From: Martinezella multihospitum | GTDB lineage: Bacteria > Pseudomonadota > Alphaproteobacteria > Rhizobiales > Rhizobiaceae | Direction: 5' to 3' | DNA length: 64,000 nt | Assembly: GCF_900094585.1 (NCBI RefSeq) | Contig: NZ_FMAG01000002.1 | Coordinates: forward strand, 574,007 to 638,006 | Shown: positions 54,218-62,951 of the stretch, one piece after another | Layout: each line of letters starts with the position of its first letter | Position numbering within the stretch: the stretch's first letter is position 1 | Position numbers and translations under genes: made by a program | Notes under the pieces: model-generated | Database searches by the model: none | Told to the model about the DNA's origin: nothing | The model's input: only the letters and a program-made list of their open reading frames with translations

Positions 54218-55132
54218 TCAATGCTGGGCAGGCTTGCGAGCGAGCAGGCCGGTGGAAAGGGCAACGCCGGCGCCGGTGACGATCGCAGCTGCAATGCCGG
54301 CCATTCCGATTTCTTCACCGAGCAGGAAGCCGCCGCCGATTGTGGCTAGGACGGGGGTGATGGCGGTGAAGGCTGCGGCCTGGGTGCCGCCGAGAGCCTG
54401 GACGGCAAGGCCATAGGCCAGCGTGGCGGCAAGGCCGGAGAGCAGGCCCTGGCTGACGATCTGCAGGCCGATTTCCGGCAGCGGCACCGAAGTCAGCGAG
54501 CTGCCGAAAACAGCGGCCAGGCCGAGATGGATCAGGAACGACCAGGCGGCGATGATGGCGCTGGACTGCACGGCGTTCAGCCCGGAGCGGCGGAAGGCGT
54601 GGGTATAGCTTGCCCAGAGCACCGCCGACAGCGGCAGCAGCGTAAAGCCTTCCCAGGAGATCTGCACGCCATAGAGGCTGCGTGCCAGGAGGATCACGAC
54701 GCCGGCAACGATGCCGCCAAGGCCGAGCCAGCGGGTGATATCAAGCCGTTCGCGAAACAGCAGCACGCCGATCAGGGCGGTTGCCAGCGGCATGGAGCCG
54801 CCGAGCAGGATGCCGGCCGACGAGGCAGGTGTGAACTGGATGGCGAAGGTGGTCAGCTGGAAGAAGAGGGCGCCGGAGCCGCAGACCATCAGTGCCAGCA
54901 GCTTCAGCGGTACGCCCTTCGGCAGCAGGCCTGTCTTCCACCAGACGGGTGCCAGCACCAACGCCGGCACGCCATAGCGGATCAGGCCGAGATCGATGGT
55001 GCTCATCTGCGTTTCGGCGGTGTGGCGGGTTGCAAGAATCCAGTTCGCCCAGATCAAGACGGTAACGACGGCGCCGGCATAGCCGACCATGGTGGGGGTT
55101 GCCTTGCGGGTGGAGAGAGACAAAGCGGTCAT
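54218..55132 (-). CDS. DMT-family (EamA) permease
   Basis: The 304-residue protein has ten membrane helices in two EamA repeats (about 15-140 and 155-295), each ending with a conserved Gly/Pro-containing pattern (GSMPLATALIGVLLFRERL; TAITPVLATIGGGFLLGEEI). It should export or import a small metabolite, often an amino acid. AAGGA with a seven-base spacer favours the ATG complementary to 55130-55132 over one two codons earlier. It is divergent from an Lrp-type gene, the usual arrangement for a permease and its local regulator. Confidence 0.88.
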   Translation of the reverse strand: MTALSLSTRKATPTMVGYAGAVVTVLIWANWILATRHTAETQMSTIDLGLIRYGVPALVLAPVWWKTGLLPKGVPLKLLALMVCGSGALFFQLTTFAIQFTPASSAGILLGGSMPLATALIGVLLFRERLDITRWLGLGGIVAGVVILLARSLYGVQISWEGFTLLPLSAVLWASYTHAFRRSGLNAVQSSAIIAAWSFLIHLGLAAVFGSSLTSVPLPEIGLQIVSQGLLSGLAATLAYGLAVQALGGTQAAAFTAITPVLATIGGGFLLGEEIGMAGIAAAIVTGAGVALSTGLLARKPAQH

Positions 55133-55246
55133 CGACATATCCTTTCCAACGATCCGGTTCTCTTTCGAATGAAGAGAAGATAGCGCCGAAGGCCGAGGCA
55201 TGTCCTTGCTAGTTATGGCTCAAAAATCATGCTATCAGCAATAATC

Positions 55247-55260
55247 TGCCAATATAGGCA
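55247..55260. promoter_or_regulatory. Imperfect palindrome, possible Lrp-type operator
   Basis: TGCCAATATAGGCA is an imperfect 14-base palindrome with TGCC/GGCA arms. It lies 16 bases before the Lrp-type start and 114 bases from the permease start, in the shared promoter region. Confidence 0.35.
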
Positions 55261-55276
55261 ACTGGATTTCTCAGAT

Positions 55277-55750
55277 ATGCTAAAACTGGATAAATTCGAT
55301 ATTGCGATCCTCAACTGCCTGCAGGAGGATGCGCGCGCCACCAATGTCGAGATTGCCGAGCGGGTGAACCTCTCGCCGTCCCCCTGCCTCAGGCGCATTC
55401 GAAATCTGGAAAAATCCGGGCTCCTGCGCGGCTACCGCGCTGATATCGATCGCAAGGAAGCCGGTCTCGGCCTGACGGTCTTCGTGGAGCTGAAGGTCGG
55501 CCATCACTCGAAGGAGAACTCCGAAATGCAGCAGGCAGCATTGCTCGCCATTCCGGAGGTCGTCGCCTGCCATCTGATCTCGGGCACGGCCGATTTCCTG
55601 GCGGAGGTCGTAGTGGAGGATCTTGCCGCCTATGAGAAGGTCCTGTCGGAAAAGCTTTTGGTCCTTCCCGGCGTGGTCGATCTGCGCTCTAATTTCGCGA
55701 TCCGCACCATCAAGACCAATGGGCCGCTGAAATTGCCACAGCCTGAATGA
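55277..55750 (+). CDS. Lrp/AsnC-family transcriptional regulator
   Basis: The 157-residue protein has an amino-terminal helix-turn-helix (ILNCLQEDARATNVEIAERVNLSPSPCLRRIRNLEKSGLLRG) and a carboxyl ligand-binding RAM domain (VFVELKVG to VDLRSNFAIRTIK). The ATG at 55277 gives the standard start LKLDKFDIAIL; an extension to 55229 would run through the operator region. It probably controls the divergent DMT permease gene in response to an amino acid. That pairing is inferred from position. Confidence 0.9.
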   Translation: MLKLDKFDIAILNCLQEDARATNVEIAERVNLSPSPCLRRIRNLEKSGLLRGYRADIDRKEAGLGLTVFVELKVGHHSKENSEMQQAALLAIPEVVACHLISGTADFLAEVVVEDLAAYEKVLSEKLLVLPGVVDLRSNFAIRTIKTNGPLKLPQPE

Positions 55751-55772
55751 AGCAGCCGGACCGGAAATGAAA

Positions 55773-55794
55773 AAGGGGCCGTTGCCGGCCCCTT
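55773..55794. terminator. Bidirectional terminator between Lrp-type gene and mgtE
   Basis: AAGGGGCCG (55773-55781) pairs with CGGCCCCTT (55786-55794) around four bases. On the minus strand it is followed by TTTTTCATTT-type sequence (complement of GAAAAA before it), so it should end mgtE transcription well, and it may also end the convergent Lrp-type transcript. Confidence 0.75.
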
Positions 55795-55816
55795 CGCGAT
55801 AGGAATTTGATTATCC

Positions 55817-57190
55817 TCAAAGCATCGTGCCGCTGAGGATCAGCAGCGCGACCGAGAAGTAGATCACCAGGCCCGTGACATCGACCAGCGTCGCGACAAA
55901 AGGCGCTGAGGCGCTGGCCGGGTCGAGGCGCAGCTTCTGCAAGACGAACGGCAGCATCGAGCCGGCGAGCGAGCCGAAGGTGACGATGCCGATCAACGCC
56001 GCAAAGACGGTCAAGGCGACCAGCTGCCAGTGCGGGCCGTAATCGAACAGGCCGATGGTCTGCCAGAGGATGATTCGGGCAAAGCCGACGAGGCCGAGGA
56101 TCGCGCCGAGCACGATGCCTGTGGGAAGTTCGCGCAATGCCACGCGCCACCAGTCCGAAAGCTTGAGTTCGCCAAGCGCCAGCGCCCGGATGATCAGCGA
56201 GGTTGCCTGCGAGCCGGAATTGCCGCCCGAGCTCATGATCAGCGGAATGAAGAGCGTCAGCACGACGGCCTTTTCCAACTCGCCCTCGAAGTGCTGCATG
56301 GCGCTTGCCGTCAGCATTTCGCCAAGGAAAAGGGCGGCGAGCCAGCCGGCGCGTTTGCGGATCATGCCGGCGAAGCTGATCTTCATGTAGGGCTGGCCGA
56401 GAGCTTCCATGCCGCCGAACTTCTGAGCGTCTTCCGTGGTATCGGCGATCATCGTGTCGATGACGTCGTCGACGGTAACGATCCCGAGCATATGGCCCTT
56501 GTCGTCGACAACGGGCAGTGCAAGCAGATCGTGGCGGCGGATGAGGCGGGCGACATCTTCCTGCTTCATTAGCGGCGGCGCGGTGACCGGCGTGCCCTTC
56601 TGGGCAACCGTCAGGATACAGGCATCGGGCTCACCGGTGATGAGGCGGCGCAGCGTCACGACATGCAGCAGCACATGCGTCTCGTCATCGAGCACATAGA
56701 TGGCATAGACCGTCTCGCGGGAGCGCTCGACCTGGCGAACGTGATCGAGCGTCTGCGCAACCGTCCAGCTTGCGAGCACGCTGACGAATTCCGTCGTCAT
56801 GATGCCGCCAGCCGTGCGCGGCGGGTAGCCCATCAGGCCTTGGATCGCCTGCCTTGCATGCTCGTCAAAGGTGGCGAAGAGCCGGGCACGCGTGTCGATA
56901 TCCATCTCGAGCAGCACGTCGGCGACGCGGTCGTTGGACATGCCATGCAGTAGCCGCGAGGCGTCCGCATTGCCCATGACTTCGAGAATGGCGTGCGCGT
57001 TGCGCAGTTCCGGTCGGTCGAGAATGCGCACGGCACGCTCTTCCGGCATTTTGGCGAGGATGCGGGCAGCCTCTGCCACATCTGTTGCGTTCAGAGCCTC
57101 GACGCGTTCCGCAATGGTGACGGCGCGATTGTTATTGATGAATGCACGAGCGGCATTGCCGGCCCGCGCGGGAAAGCTGTTGATGTTCAT
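55817..57190 (-). CDS. mgtE: Magnesium transporter MgtE
   Basis: The 457-residue protein has a cytoplasmic N domain of helical repeats (about 30-140, LPEERAVRILDR-like text), two CBS domains (about 145-270, with AVVDDKGHMLGIVTVDDVIDTM-type pattern in the second) and a five-helix channel domain (about 290-457). The pore helix text ASAPFVATLVDVTGLVIYFSVAL is characteristic, including the Asp that contributes to the magnesium site. The N and CBS domains close the channel when internal Mg2+ is high. A hairpin directly before the start codon may add control at the translation level. It ends in a bidirectional terminator. Confidence 0.93.
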   Translation of the reverse strand: MNINSFPARAGNAARAFINNNRAVTIAERVEALNATDVAEAARILAKMPEERAVRILDRPELRNAHAILEVMGNADASRLLHGMSNDRVADVLLEMDIDTRARLFATFDEHARQAIQGLMGYPPRTAGGIMTTEFVSVLASWTVAQTLDHVRQVERSRETVYAIYVLDDETHVLLHVVTLRRLITGEPDACILTVAQKGTPVTAPPLMKQEDVARLIRRHDLLALPVVDDKGHMLGIVTVDDVIDTMIADTTEDAQKFGGMEALGQPYMKISFAGMIRKRAGWLAALFLGEMLTASAMQHFEGELEKAVVLTLFIPLIMSSGGNSGSQATSLIIRALALGELKLSDWWRVALRELPTGIVLGAILGLVGFARIILWQTIGLFDYGPHWQLVALTVFAALIGIVTFGSLAGSMLPFVLQKLRLDPASASAPFVATLVDVTGLVIYFSVALLILSGTML

Positions 57191-57253
57191 TATAGCTCGC
57201 CTTTCCGGTCGATCCGCCGTCGTAGCGGATCGTGGCGAGCCGACAGGAGTCGG
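57191..57253 (-). promoter_or_regulatory. mgtE leader hairpin that includes the ribosome site
   Basis: On the minus strand GCTCGCC (57240-57234) pairs with GGCGAGC (57201-57195), enclosing a second stem GATCCGC/GCGGATC (57231-57225 with 57217-57211). The outer 3' arm ends four bases before the ATG and includes the end of the purine-rich ribosome site (GGAAAGGCGAG). CCGAC/GTCGG (57253-57249 with 57244-57240) forms a smaller hairpin just upstream, sharing one base with the outer stem. The arrangement could limit translation unless it is opened. Confidence 0.5.
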
Positions 57254-57544
57254 TTAATGCACGAATGCTACTGACGGCAAAGGCAATCGACTACTACTGT
57301 CGCTAGGCATCGAAAGATGGCTCCGGTTAATCGGTATGGAAAACGCTGTTCCCCACGTGCGGAGAAGTCGCGCCGAAGGCATAAAAAGTCAAGAGGCCGA
57401 AGAGCCTAAACGCTCGATCCTGCGATAAAAATTTGTTTAGGCGGCTGCAAATTTTTGCGATGCAACAAAACCTGGTGCAAATGCGTTGAAACAATGCAGC
57501 CGGACGCCATGCGCCCGACCATATTTATCGTGAATTTTATGTCT
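57254..57544 (-). promoter_or_regulatory. Probable mgtE promoter region and distal leader
   Basis: This 291-base stretch separates mgtE from the upstream quinone-reductase-like gene on the same strand. It has an AT-rich block at 57410-57470, a likely promoter site, and a short GGC/GCC hairpin with a following T run on the minus strand around 57380-57408. No gene is visible. Confidence 0.35.
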
Positions 57545-58558
57545 TCAGAAGCCGGCCAGAACGACCTTGCCCTTCATCTTGCCGGTCTCGACGAGAGCAT
57601 GCGCCTTCTTGAGATTAGCGGCGTTGATCGTACCCGTGGTCTCCGTCAGCGTTGACCTGATCTTGCCCGCATCCACCAGTTCGGCGACCTTCGTCAAGAG
57701 CTTGTGCTGCTCGATCATGTCGGCGGTGTTGAAGAGGGGGCGGGTGAACATCAACTCCCAATGGGTCGATACCGCCTTGCGCTTGAAGGGAACGACATCG
57801 AGCGTTTTCGGGTCGTCGATCAGGGCGAACCGGCCCTGTGGCGCAATGGCCTCGACGATCGAGCCGATATGGTCCGACGTGTTGGTCGTCGAGAAGACGA
57901 AGGCCGGCGCACCGATGCCGAGCGCCTCGATCTGCGGCGCAAGCGGCCTGGAATGGTCGATGACGTGATGGGCACCCAGTTCCTTCACCCAGGCCTGCGT
58001 TTCCGGCCGAGATGCCGTGGCGATGATGGTGAGATCGGTCAGTGCGCCGGCAATCTGGATGGCGATCGATCCGACCCCGCCGGCTCCGCCAATGATAAGG
58101 ATAGCATTGGCGGCGCCGGGAACCGGATCCTGCACCTTCAGCCGATCGAACAGTGTCTCGTAGGCCGTGATCGAGGTCAGTGGCAGCGCGGCGGCGGCTG
58201 GAAAATCCAAGCTCTTCGGTTTCGCGCCGACGATGCGCTCGTCGACAAGCTGGAATTCGGCATTCGATCCATCGCGGCTGATAGAACCTGCATAGAAGAC
58301 CTCATCGCCTGGCTTGAATATGGTGACATCGGGGCCAACCGCCTTGACGATGCCGGCGGCATCCCAGCCGAGGATCTTATAGGCGCCTTCGCTCGGAGTG
58401 ACGTTGGCACGGACCTTGACGTCGACCGGGTTGACGGAAACGGCATTCACTTCGACCAGCAGATCATGCCCCCTTGCCTCGGGCGTCGGCAGCTCGACGT
58501 CGATCAGGGATGTTTCGACTGAGATGGGCTGTGGTTGCTTGTAGGCGACTGCGCGCAT
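57545..58558 (-). CDS. Zinc-free MDR-family oxidoreductase (quinone-reductase-like)
   Basis: The 337-residue protein belongs to the medium-chain dehydrogenase family. It has the GroES-like part (about 1-130, VNAVSVNPVDVKVRAN, GWDAAGIVKAVGPDV) and a Rossmann part with the NADPH loop IIGGAGGVGSIAIQIA (about 150-165). The zinc-ligand pattern of alcohol dehydrogenases is absent, so quinone or enone reduction with NADPH is likely. It is divergent from the HxlR-type gene, which in related pairs responds to quinones or electrophiles. Confidence 0.9.
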   Translation of the reverse strand: MRAVAYKQPQPISVETSLIDVELPTPEARGHDLLVEVNAVSVNPVDVKVRANVTPSEGAYKILGWDAAGIVKAVGPDVTIFKPGDEVFYAGSISRDGSNAEFQLVDERIVGAKPKSLDFPAAAALPLTSITAYETLFDRLKVQDPVPGAANAILIIGGAGGVGSIAIQIAGALTDLTIIATASRPETQAWVKELGAHHVIDHSRPLAPQIEALGIGAPAFVFSTTNTSDHIGSIVEAIAPQGRFALIDDPKTLDVVPFKRKAVSTHWELMFTRPLFNTADMIEQHKLLTKVAELVDAGKIRSTLTETTGTINAANLKKAHALVETGKMKGKVVLAGF

Positions 58559-58633
58559 GGGAGAAGCTCCTGGGTTGGTTGCACAGAGGCTAGATGCGCA
58601 TTATCCTCAAAAGGCGCAAGAATGCACAAATTC

Positions 58634-58647
58634 TGTACGTAGGTACA
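58634..58647. promoter_or_regulatory. GTAC dyad, candidate HxlR operator
   Basis: TGTAC (58634-58638) and GTACA (58643-58647) are perfect inverted arms around GTAG. The dyad lies 16 bases before the HxlR-type start and 76 bases from the divergent reductase start. GTAC-containing dyads are common in sites of proteobacterial HxlR regulators, as I recall. Confidence 0.45.
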
Positions 58648-58662
58648 AAAAGGATACTGTCG

Positions 58663-59064
58663 ATGTCGGCTCCCCGCTCCAAGCTTGTCAGGAATTTCCC
58701 CGGATGCCCGGTCGAGGCGACACTGAGCCTGCTCGACGGCAAATGGAAAGGCGTGATCCTGTTTCACCTGATGGAGGGAACGCTGCGCTTCAACGAAATC
58801 CGCCGCAAGCTGCCGTCGGTGACGCAGCGCATGCTGACCAAGCAATTGCGGGAGCTGGAGGAATCCGGGCTGGTATCACGCACCGTCTTTCCGGTCGTGC
58901 CGCCGCGCGTCGACTACGCGCTGACGCCGCTTGGCGCCAGCCTCGGGCCGATCATCAAGGCGATGGCCGTATGGGGCGAGGAGAATGTATTTTGCCACAA
59001 CGGCCGGCAGGAACTGGCCGCGCCGCCGTCACGCGTGTCCGGTGCGGCGCTCCAGGCCAACTGA
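58663..59064 (+). CDS. HxlR-family redox or quinone-responsive regulator
   Basis: The 133-residue protein is a compact winged helix typical of HxlR: FPGCPVEATLSLLDGKWKGVILFHL, then RFNEIRRKLPSVTQRMLTKQLRELEESGLV, and YALTPLGASL. Cys15 in the FPGCPVE stretch is the conserved residue that senses oxidants or quinones in QorR/YodB-type proteins. AAGGA with a nine-base spacer sets the ATG at 58663, against a longer frame from 58594 that would include the operator. The last 36 bases overlap the convergent MFS gene. Confidence 0.9.
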   Translation: MSAPRSKLVRNFPGCPVEATLSLLDGKWKGVILFHLMEGTLRFNEIRRKLPSVTQRMLTKQLRELEESGLVSRTVFPVVPPRVDYALTPLGASLGPIIKAMAVWGEENVFCHNGRQELAAPPSRVSGAALQAN

Positions 59065-60246
59065 CACGGCGAAGACTGCAAGACCACCGACCGAGAGCAC
59101 TGCGCCGACATAGCCGGTCGCAGCCGCGGTAAAGCCCCAGGAAATCACCAGGCCGCCGAGCCAGGCGCCGAGCGCATTGGCGATGTTGAAGGCCGAGTGA
59201 TTGGAGGCGGCGGCCAGCGTCTGCGCATCCGCGGCCACATCCATCAGGCGCGTCTGCACGGCAGGGCAGGCGGCAAAGCCGCAGCCGATCAGGAAGACGC
59301 AGATGCAGAGCATGACGGGATTGGCAGCTGTCAGCGAGAAGAGTGTCATGATGACGATATTGAAGACCATCATGCCGCCGATCGTTCCCTTGATCGAGAT
59401 GTCGCCAAGGCGCGAGCCGACGATATTGCCGACATTCATGCCGATGCCGAAGAGGGCAAGCACGACCGGCACCATGGCGGTGCCGAGGCCTGCAACGTCG
59501 GTCGTCGTCGTTGCGACATAGCTGAAGATCGAGAACATGCCGCCGAAGCCGACGGCAGCGACCCCGAGCGTCAGCCAGACCTGAATGCGCTTCAGCGCAC
59601 CGAGCTCGCGCGTGATGCTGGCGCCTTCCTCGACCCTATCCTTCGGCAGGAAGAGGGCGATCAGCAGCATGGTCGCAAGGCCGATGGCGCCAACCATCAT
59701 GAAGGCCGCCCGCCAATTCAGAAGCTGTCCGAGGAAAGTCGCGATGGGCGTACCGATCAGCGTCGCGATCGTGAGGCCAAGCATGACCTGACCGACGGCA
59801 CGGACGCGGCGATGGACCGGCACCATGGACGCGGCAACGAGTGCTGCCACGCCGAAATAGGCACCATGCGGCAGGCCGGTGATGAAGCGCAGCGCCGTAA
59901 AGCTTTCGAAGGTTGGCGCAAAGGCGCTGGAAATATTGCCGGCGGCAAAGATCGCCATCATCAAGAGGAGCAGCGTGCGGCGCGCCATCTTGGCGGCGAG
60001 CACGGCAATGATCGGCGCACCGACCACGACGCCGAGCGCGTAGGCGCTGATCACATGACCGGCTTCCGGTGTCGTCACGCCAAAGGTGTCGGCTACGTTA
60101 GGCAGCAGTCCCATGATGACGAATTCGCCCGTACCGATACCGAAGCTGCCGACAGCCAGCGCCAAAGTCACCAGTGCGATCGCGGTGCGCGACGGCGCCT
60201 CCAGGGCGGTTTGGGTATCGAGGACCTCGGCGGTAATATCGCTCAC
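59029..60246 (-). CDS. MFS transporter, DHA1/AraJ-like exporter
   Basis: The 405-residue protein has 12 helices and the MFS family features: GFGTGEFVIMGLLPNVADTFGV-like start (here FGIGTGEFVIMGLLPNVA), the loop after helix 2 with AAKMARRTLLL, and RFITGLPHGAYFGVAALVA in helix 4. It resembles sugar or drug efflux proteins of the AraJ/NepI group. It faces the HxlR gene and overlaps it by 36 bases, so antisense interference is possible. Substrate unknown. Confidence 0.88.
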   Translation of the reverse strand: MSDITAEVLDTQTALEAPSRTAIALVTLALAVGSFGIGTGEFVIMGLLPNVADTFGVTTPEAGHVISAYALGVVVGAPIIAVLAAKMARRTLLLLMMAIFAAGNISSAFAPTFESFTALRFITGLPHGAYFGVAALVAASMVPVHRRVRAVGQVMLGLTIATLIGTPIATFLGQLLNWRAAFMMVGAIGLATMLLIALFLPKDRVEEGASITRELGALKRIQVWLTLGVAAVGFGGMFSIFSYVATTTTDVAGLGTAMVPVVLALFGIGMNVGNIVGSRLGDISIKGTIGGMMVFNIVIMTLFSLTAANPVMLCICVFLIGCGFAACPAVQTRLMDVAADAQTLAAASNHSAFNIANALGAWLGGLVISWGFTAAATGYVGAVLSVGGLAVFAVSVGLERRTGHA

Positions 60247-60569
60247 GAAAACTCCTTGGGCGGCACATGAAGATCAAGCGCCGCGAATCAGACTGCAAAC
60301 TCCGGTTATGCCGCGTTCAGTGCATCAAACTGGGATATGGGACTGGCGAGGCACGGACATGCCTCCGTTGATACTATCAATGACGATAGTGCGTCTGTCG
60401 CGTGCATTTTTTGCAGTGCAGCATGTCGGAGCATGCATAAGTGCGCTGCGGCGATCGGGCGAAGCGGCCGCAATGCTTGAAATCCTTCCATCCAAAACCA
60501 TCTGAGAAGAAGCGCACGGGGGCTTCAGCCCCTCAAAGACACAATTTGCGGGAAGACCGAGAGCCCCCG
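60247..60569. other. Divergent intergenic region between MFS gene and lipid kinase gene
   Basis: The 323 bases hold the two promoters and no convincing gene. Small dyads occur near 60377-60392 (CTATC/GATAG) and 60422-60437 (GCATG/CATGC). An open frame continues upstream of the kinase start but the typical family start is the ATG at 60570. Confidence 0.35.
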
Positions 60570-61517
60570 ATGAAGTTGATCGGCTTTTTCAATCGCGATG
60601 GCGGTACGTTCCGTACGACCGACATGGCTGCCTACGAGCAGAGAGCGGAACAGGTCTTCCGCGACGCCGGTCACGATTTCGAAGCTGTGGTCGTAGAGGG
60701 GCGTAACATCGTGTCGGCCATGGAGCGGGCGGCGCGGCGTGACGATATCGACGGCATTGTCGCTGGCGGCGGCGATGGCACGATTTCGGCCGCTGCCGCC
60801 ATTGCCTGGAAGAATGGCGTTGCGCTCGGCGTCATTCCGGCCGGCACCATGAATCTGTTTGCCCGTTCGCTGCGACTGCCGCTCGACATCTGGCAGACGC
60901 TCAGCGTGCTCGCGACAGGTGAGGTCGACAATGTAGACATCGGCAGCGCCAATGGCCGTGCCTTCGTGCATCAGTTTTCCGCCGGCCTGCATGCCCGCCT
61001 GGTGCGCTATCGCAATGGCTATACCTACCGCTCGCGGCTCGGGAAAATGTCGGCCAGCACGCGGGCCGCCTTTGGCGTCATTGCCAATCCGCCGGAATTC
61101 GATGTCGACTTCGAGGCCGGCGACATTCGCGAGCGCCGGCATGTTTCGGCAATTTCTGTCTCCAACAATCCTTTCGGCGCTAACGCGCTGCTCTATGCCG
61201 ACAGCTTGCGCAGCGGCGAATTGGGTTTCTACACGGCAAAGCCCCTGCGCTCGCTTGGTGTCGCCCGACTCGCCATCGACATGCTGCGCGGCCGCGTTCG
61301 CGACAACGCCGATGTCATGGTCATGCACGCGCCGGAGGTGAATCTGCATTTCCCAAAACTGCGCCAGCTCGCAAACTGCGTTATGGATGGCGAGCTGCTG
61401 CCGCTTGAGCGCGACGTGACGCTCAAAGTGCACCCCGGCGAGCTCAAGGTGATGGTGCGGGAAGGGACTGCCGCTCGTGTCGAGAGCGAAGGGGCGGCCG
61501 ATAGCCTCGCGGTCTGA
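60570..61517 (+). CDS. Diacylglycerol-kinase-family lipid kinase
   Basis: The 315-residue protein has the DAGK catalytic fold with the nucleotide loop IVAGGGDGTISAAAA (about 67-81), and NPPEFDVDFEAG and VSNNPFGANALLYAD later. The motif GGGDGT and the segment VIPAGTMNLFARSL are diagnostic of the YegS/BmrU-like group. It may phosphorylate a lipid such as diacylglycerol or a sphingoid base at the inner membrane. It ends five bases before the convergent glutamine-synthetase-like gene. Confidence 0.9.
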   Translation: MKLIGFFNRDGGTFRTTDMAAYEQRAEQVFRDAGHDFEAVVVEGRNIVSAMERAARRDDIDGIVAGGGDGTISAAAAIAWKNGVALGVIPAGTMNLFARSLRLPLDIWQTLSVLATGEVDNVDIGSANGRAFVHQFSAGLHARLVRYRNGYTYRSRLGKMSASTRAAFGVIANPPEFDVDFEAGDIRERRHVSAISVSNNPFGANALLYADSLRSGELGFYTAKPLRSLGVARLAIDMLRGRVRDNADVMVMHAPEVNLHFPKLRQLANCVMDGELLPLERDVTLKVHPGELKVMVREGTAARVESEGAADSLAV

Positions 61518-61522
61518 CGCGA

Positions 61523-62863
61523 TCAGAGGCGCGGCAGATAGGTACGATAGTCGAAGTCGGAGACGGTGCGCAGATAGCGGATCGCTTCCTTGTGCTTCGT
61601 ATCGCCATAGAGCTTCTGATACCGCGCGCCGAAGACATCGGCGATGAACGCCGAGGCGCGGAAGCGCTCCACGGCCGTCAGGAAATCATGCGTCAGTTTG
61701 GGCGCATCGGCGGGGACATAAGCGGGCGTCGATTCCTCGCCTGGATCGAGGTCGTTCTGCAGGCCGAGCAGCATGCCGCCGAGGATAGCGGCCAGCATGA
61801 GATAGGGATTGGCATCGGCACCGGCGACGCGGTGCTCGACGCGTGCGCCCGGCCCATCCTTTTCGGGAATGCGCACGGCCGTGCCGCGATGACCAAAACC
61901 CCAGGTCAGATCGACGGGAGCAAACGAGCCAGGCTGGAAGCGACGATAGGAATTGGCATAGGGCGCAAAGATCAGCTGCGCATCCTGCAAGGTCTGGAGC
62001 AGCCCCGCGCAGATCGACTTCAGCCTCTTCGGCTCGCCGCCTGCCGCATCGAGGATGTTGCGGCCCTGAGCGTCGATGATGCTGGCATGGACATGCAGCC
62101 CCGAACCGGCATGATCCGTATAGGGCTTGGCCATGCAGGTCGATTTCAGCCCATGCTTGCGAGCGGCCTGCTCGGCCACACGCTTCAGCATGATGCAATC
62201 GTCGGCAGCCGCCAGCGCATCCGGGCGGTGCAGCAGATTGACCTCGAACTGGCCGGGGCCGAATTCCGCCGTCGTCGCATCCGCCGGCAGGCCTTGCGCC
62301 CGCGCATAGGCGCGCAAGGTTTCCAGATAATCATCGAGAAGATCGGCGGCATCCATGTCGTAGAGCTGAAAGCCGTTCGGTTCGCCCTGATAGGTCAGGG
62401 CAGCTGGCGGGGAGGGGATGCCTCTGTCGCGCCAATCGCCTGCCAGCAGGTAGAATTCCAGCTCGGTCGCGATGACGGGTGTCAGGCCGAGTAACTTGTA
62501 GCGGTCGACCACGGCCGAAAGAATGGCGCGGGGATCCTGGAAGCTGGGGCTGCCATCGAGTTCATGCATGGTCGCGAGCACCTGCTTCGACCCCGCCGGC
62601 GCCCAGGGCATGTCGGCGAGGGTGCGCTGGTCGGCGACGCAGGTGCCGTCGGGATCGCCGATCGTCAGCGACAGGCCGGTAATATCGTCATTGTCGTCGC
62701 CCCAGATGTCGAGCGATTGCGTCGAGGTCGGCAGCCGCACGGCGCCGGACCAGACTTTCTTTTCGGCCGCAATCGGGATCTGTTTGCCTCGGAGGCGACC
62801 GTTCATGTCCGAGATCAGCACCTCGATGCGCGCGTTACCTTCGGTTGCGTTGTCGGCCGCCAT
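61523..62863 (-). CDS. Glutamine synthetase-family ligase (PuuA-like)
   Basis: The 446-residue protein has the glutamine synthetase beta-grasp part (about 1-100) and the catalytic part with metal and ATP residues: TELEFYLL (about 150), EFGPGQFEVNLLH (about 200), GSGLHVHASI (about 250), and NRRFxPGSFAP-like text (YRRFQPGSFAP) near 310, and ending RVAGADANPYLMLAAILGG near 370. It resembles gamma-glutamylputrescine synthetase and related gamma-glutamyl-amine ligases rather than GlnA: it lacks the adenylylation-site context. It is divergent from a class III aminotransferase, a pairing known for polyamine or amine use. Confidence 0.85.
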   Translation of the reverse strand: MAADNATEGNARIEVLISDMNGRLRGKQIPIAAEKKVWSGAVRLPTSTQSLDIWGDDNDDITGLSLTIGDPDGTCVADQRTLADMPWAPAGSKQVLATMHELDGSPSFQDPRAILSAVVDRYKLLGLTPVIATELEFYLLAGDWRDRGIPSPPAALTYQGEPNGFQLYDMDAADLLDDYLETLRAYARAQGLPADATTAEFGPGQFEVNLLHRPDALAAADDCIMLKRVAEQAARKHGLKSTCMAKPYTDHAGSGLHVHASIIDAQGRNILDAAGGEPKRLKSICAGLLQTLQDAQLIFAPYANSYRRFQPGSFAPVDLTWGFGHRGTAVRIPEKDGPGARVEHRVAGADANPYLMLAAILGGMLLGLQNDLDPGEESTPAYVPADAPKLTHDFLTAVERFRASAFIADVFGARYQKLYGDTKHKEAIRYLRTVSDFDYRTYLPRL

Positions 62864-62951
62864 GCTCTTGAAAATCCCCCATGCTCACGGCATGGTCGTA
62901 AACCAAGATAGCTTTCAGTCAAGTCTGGCTGCGTTGCAGTCTGGAGCTTAG

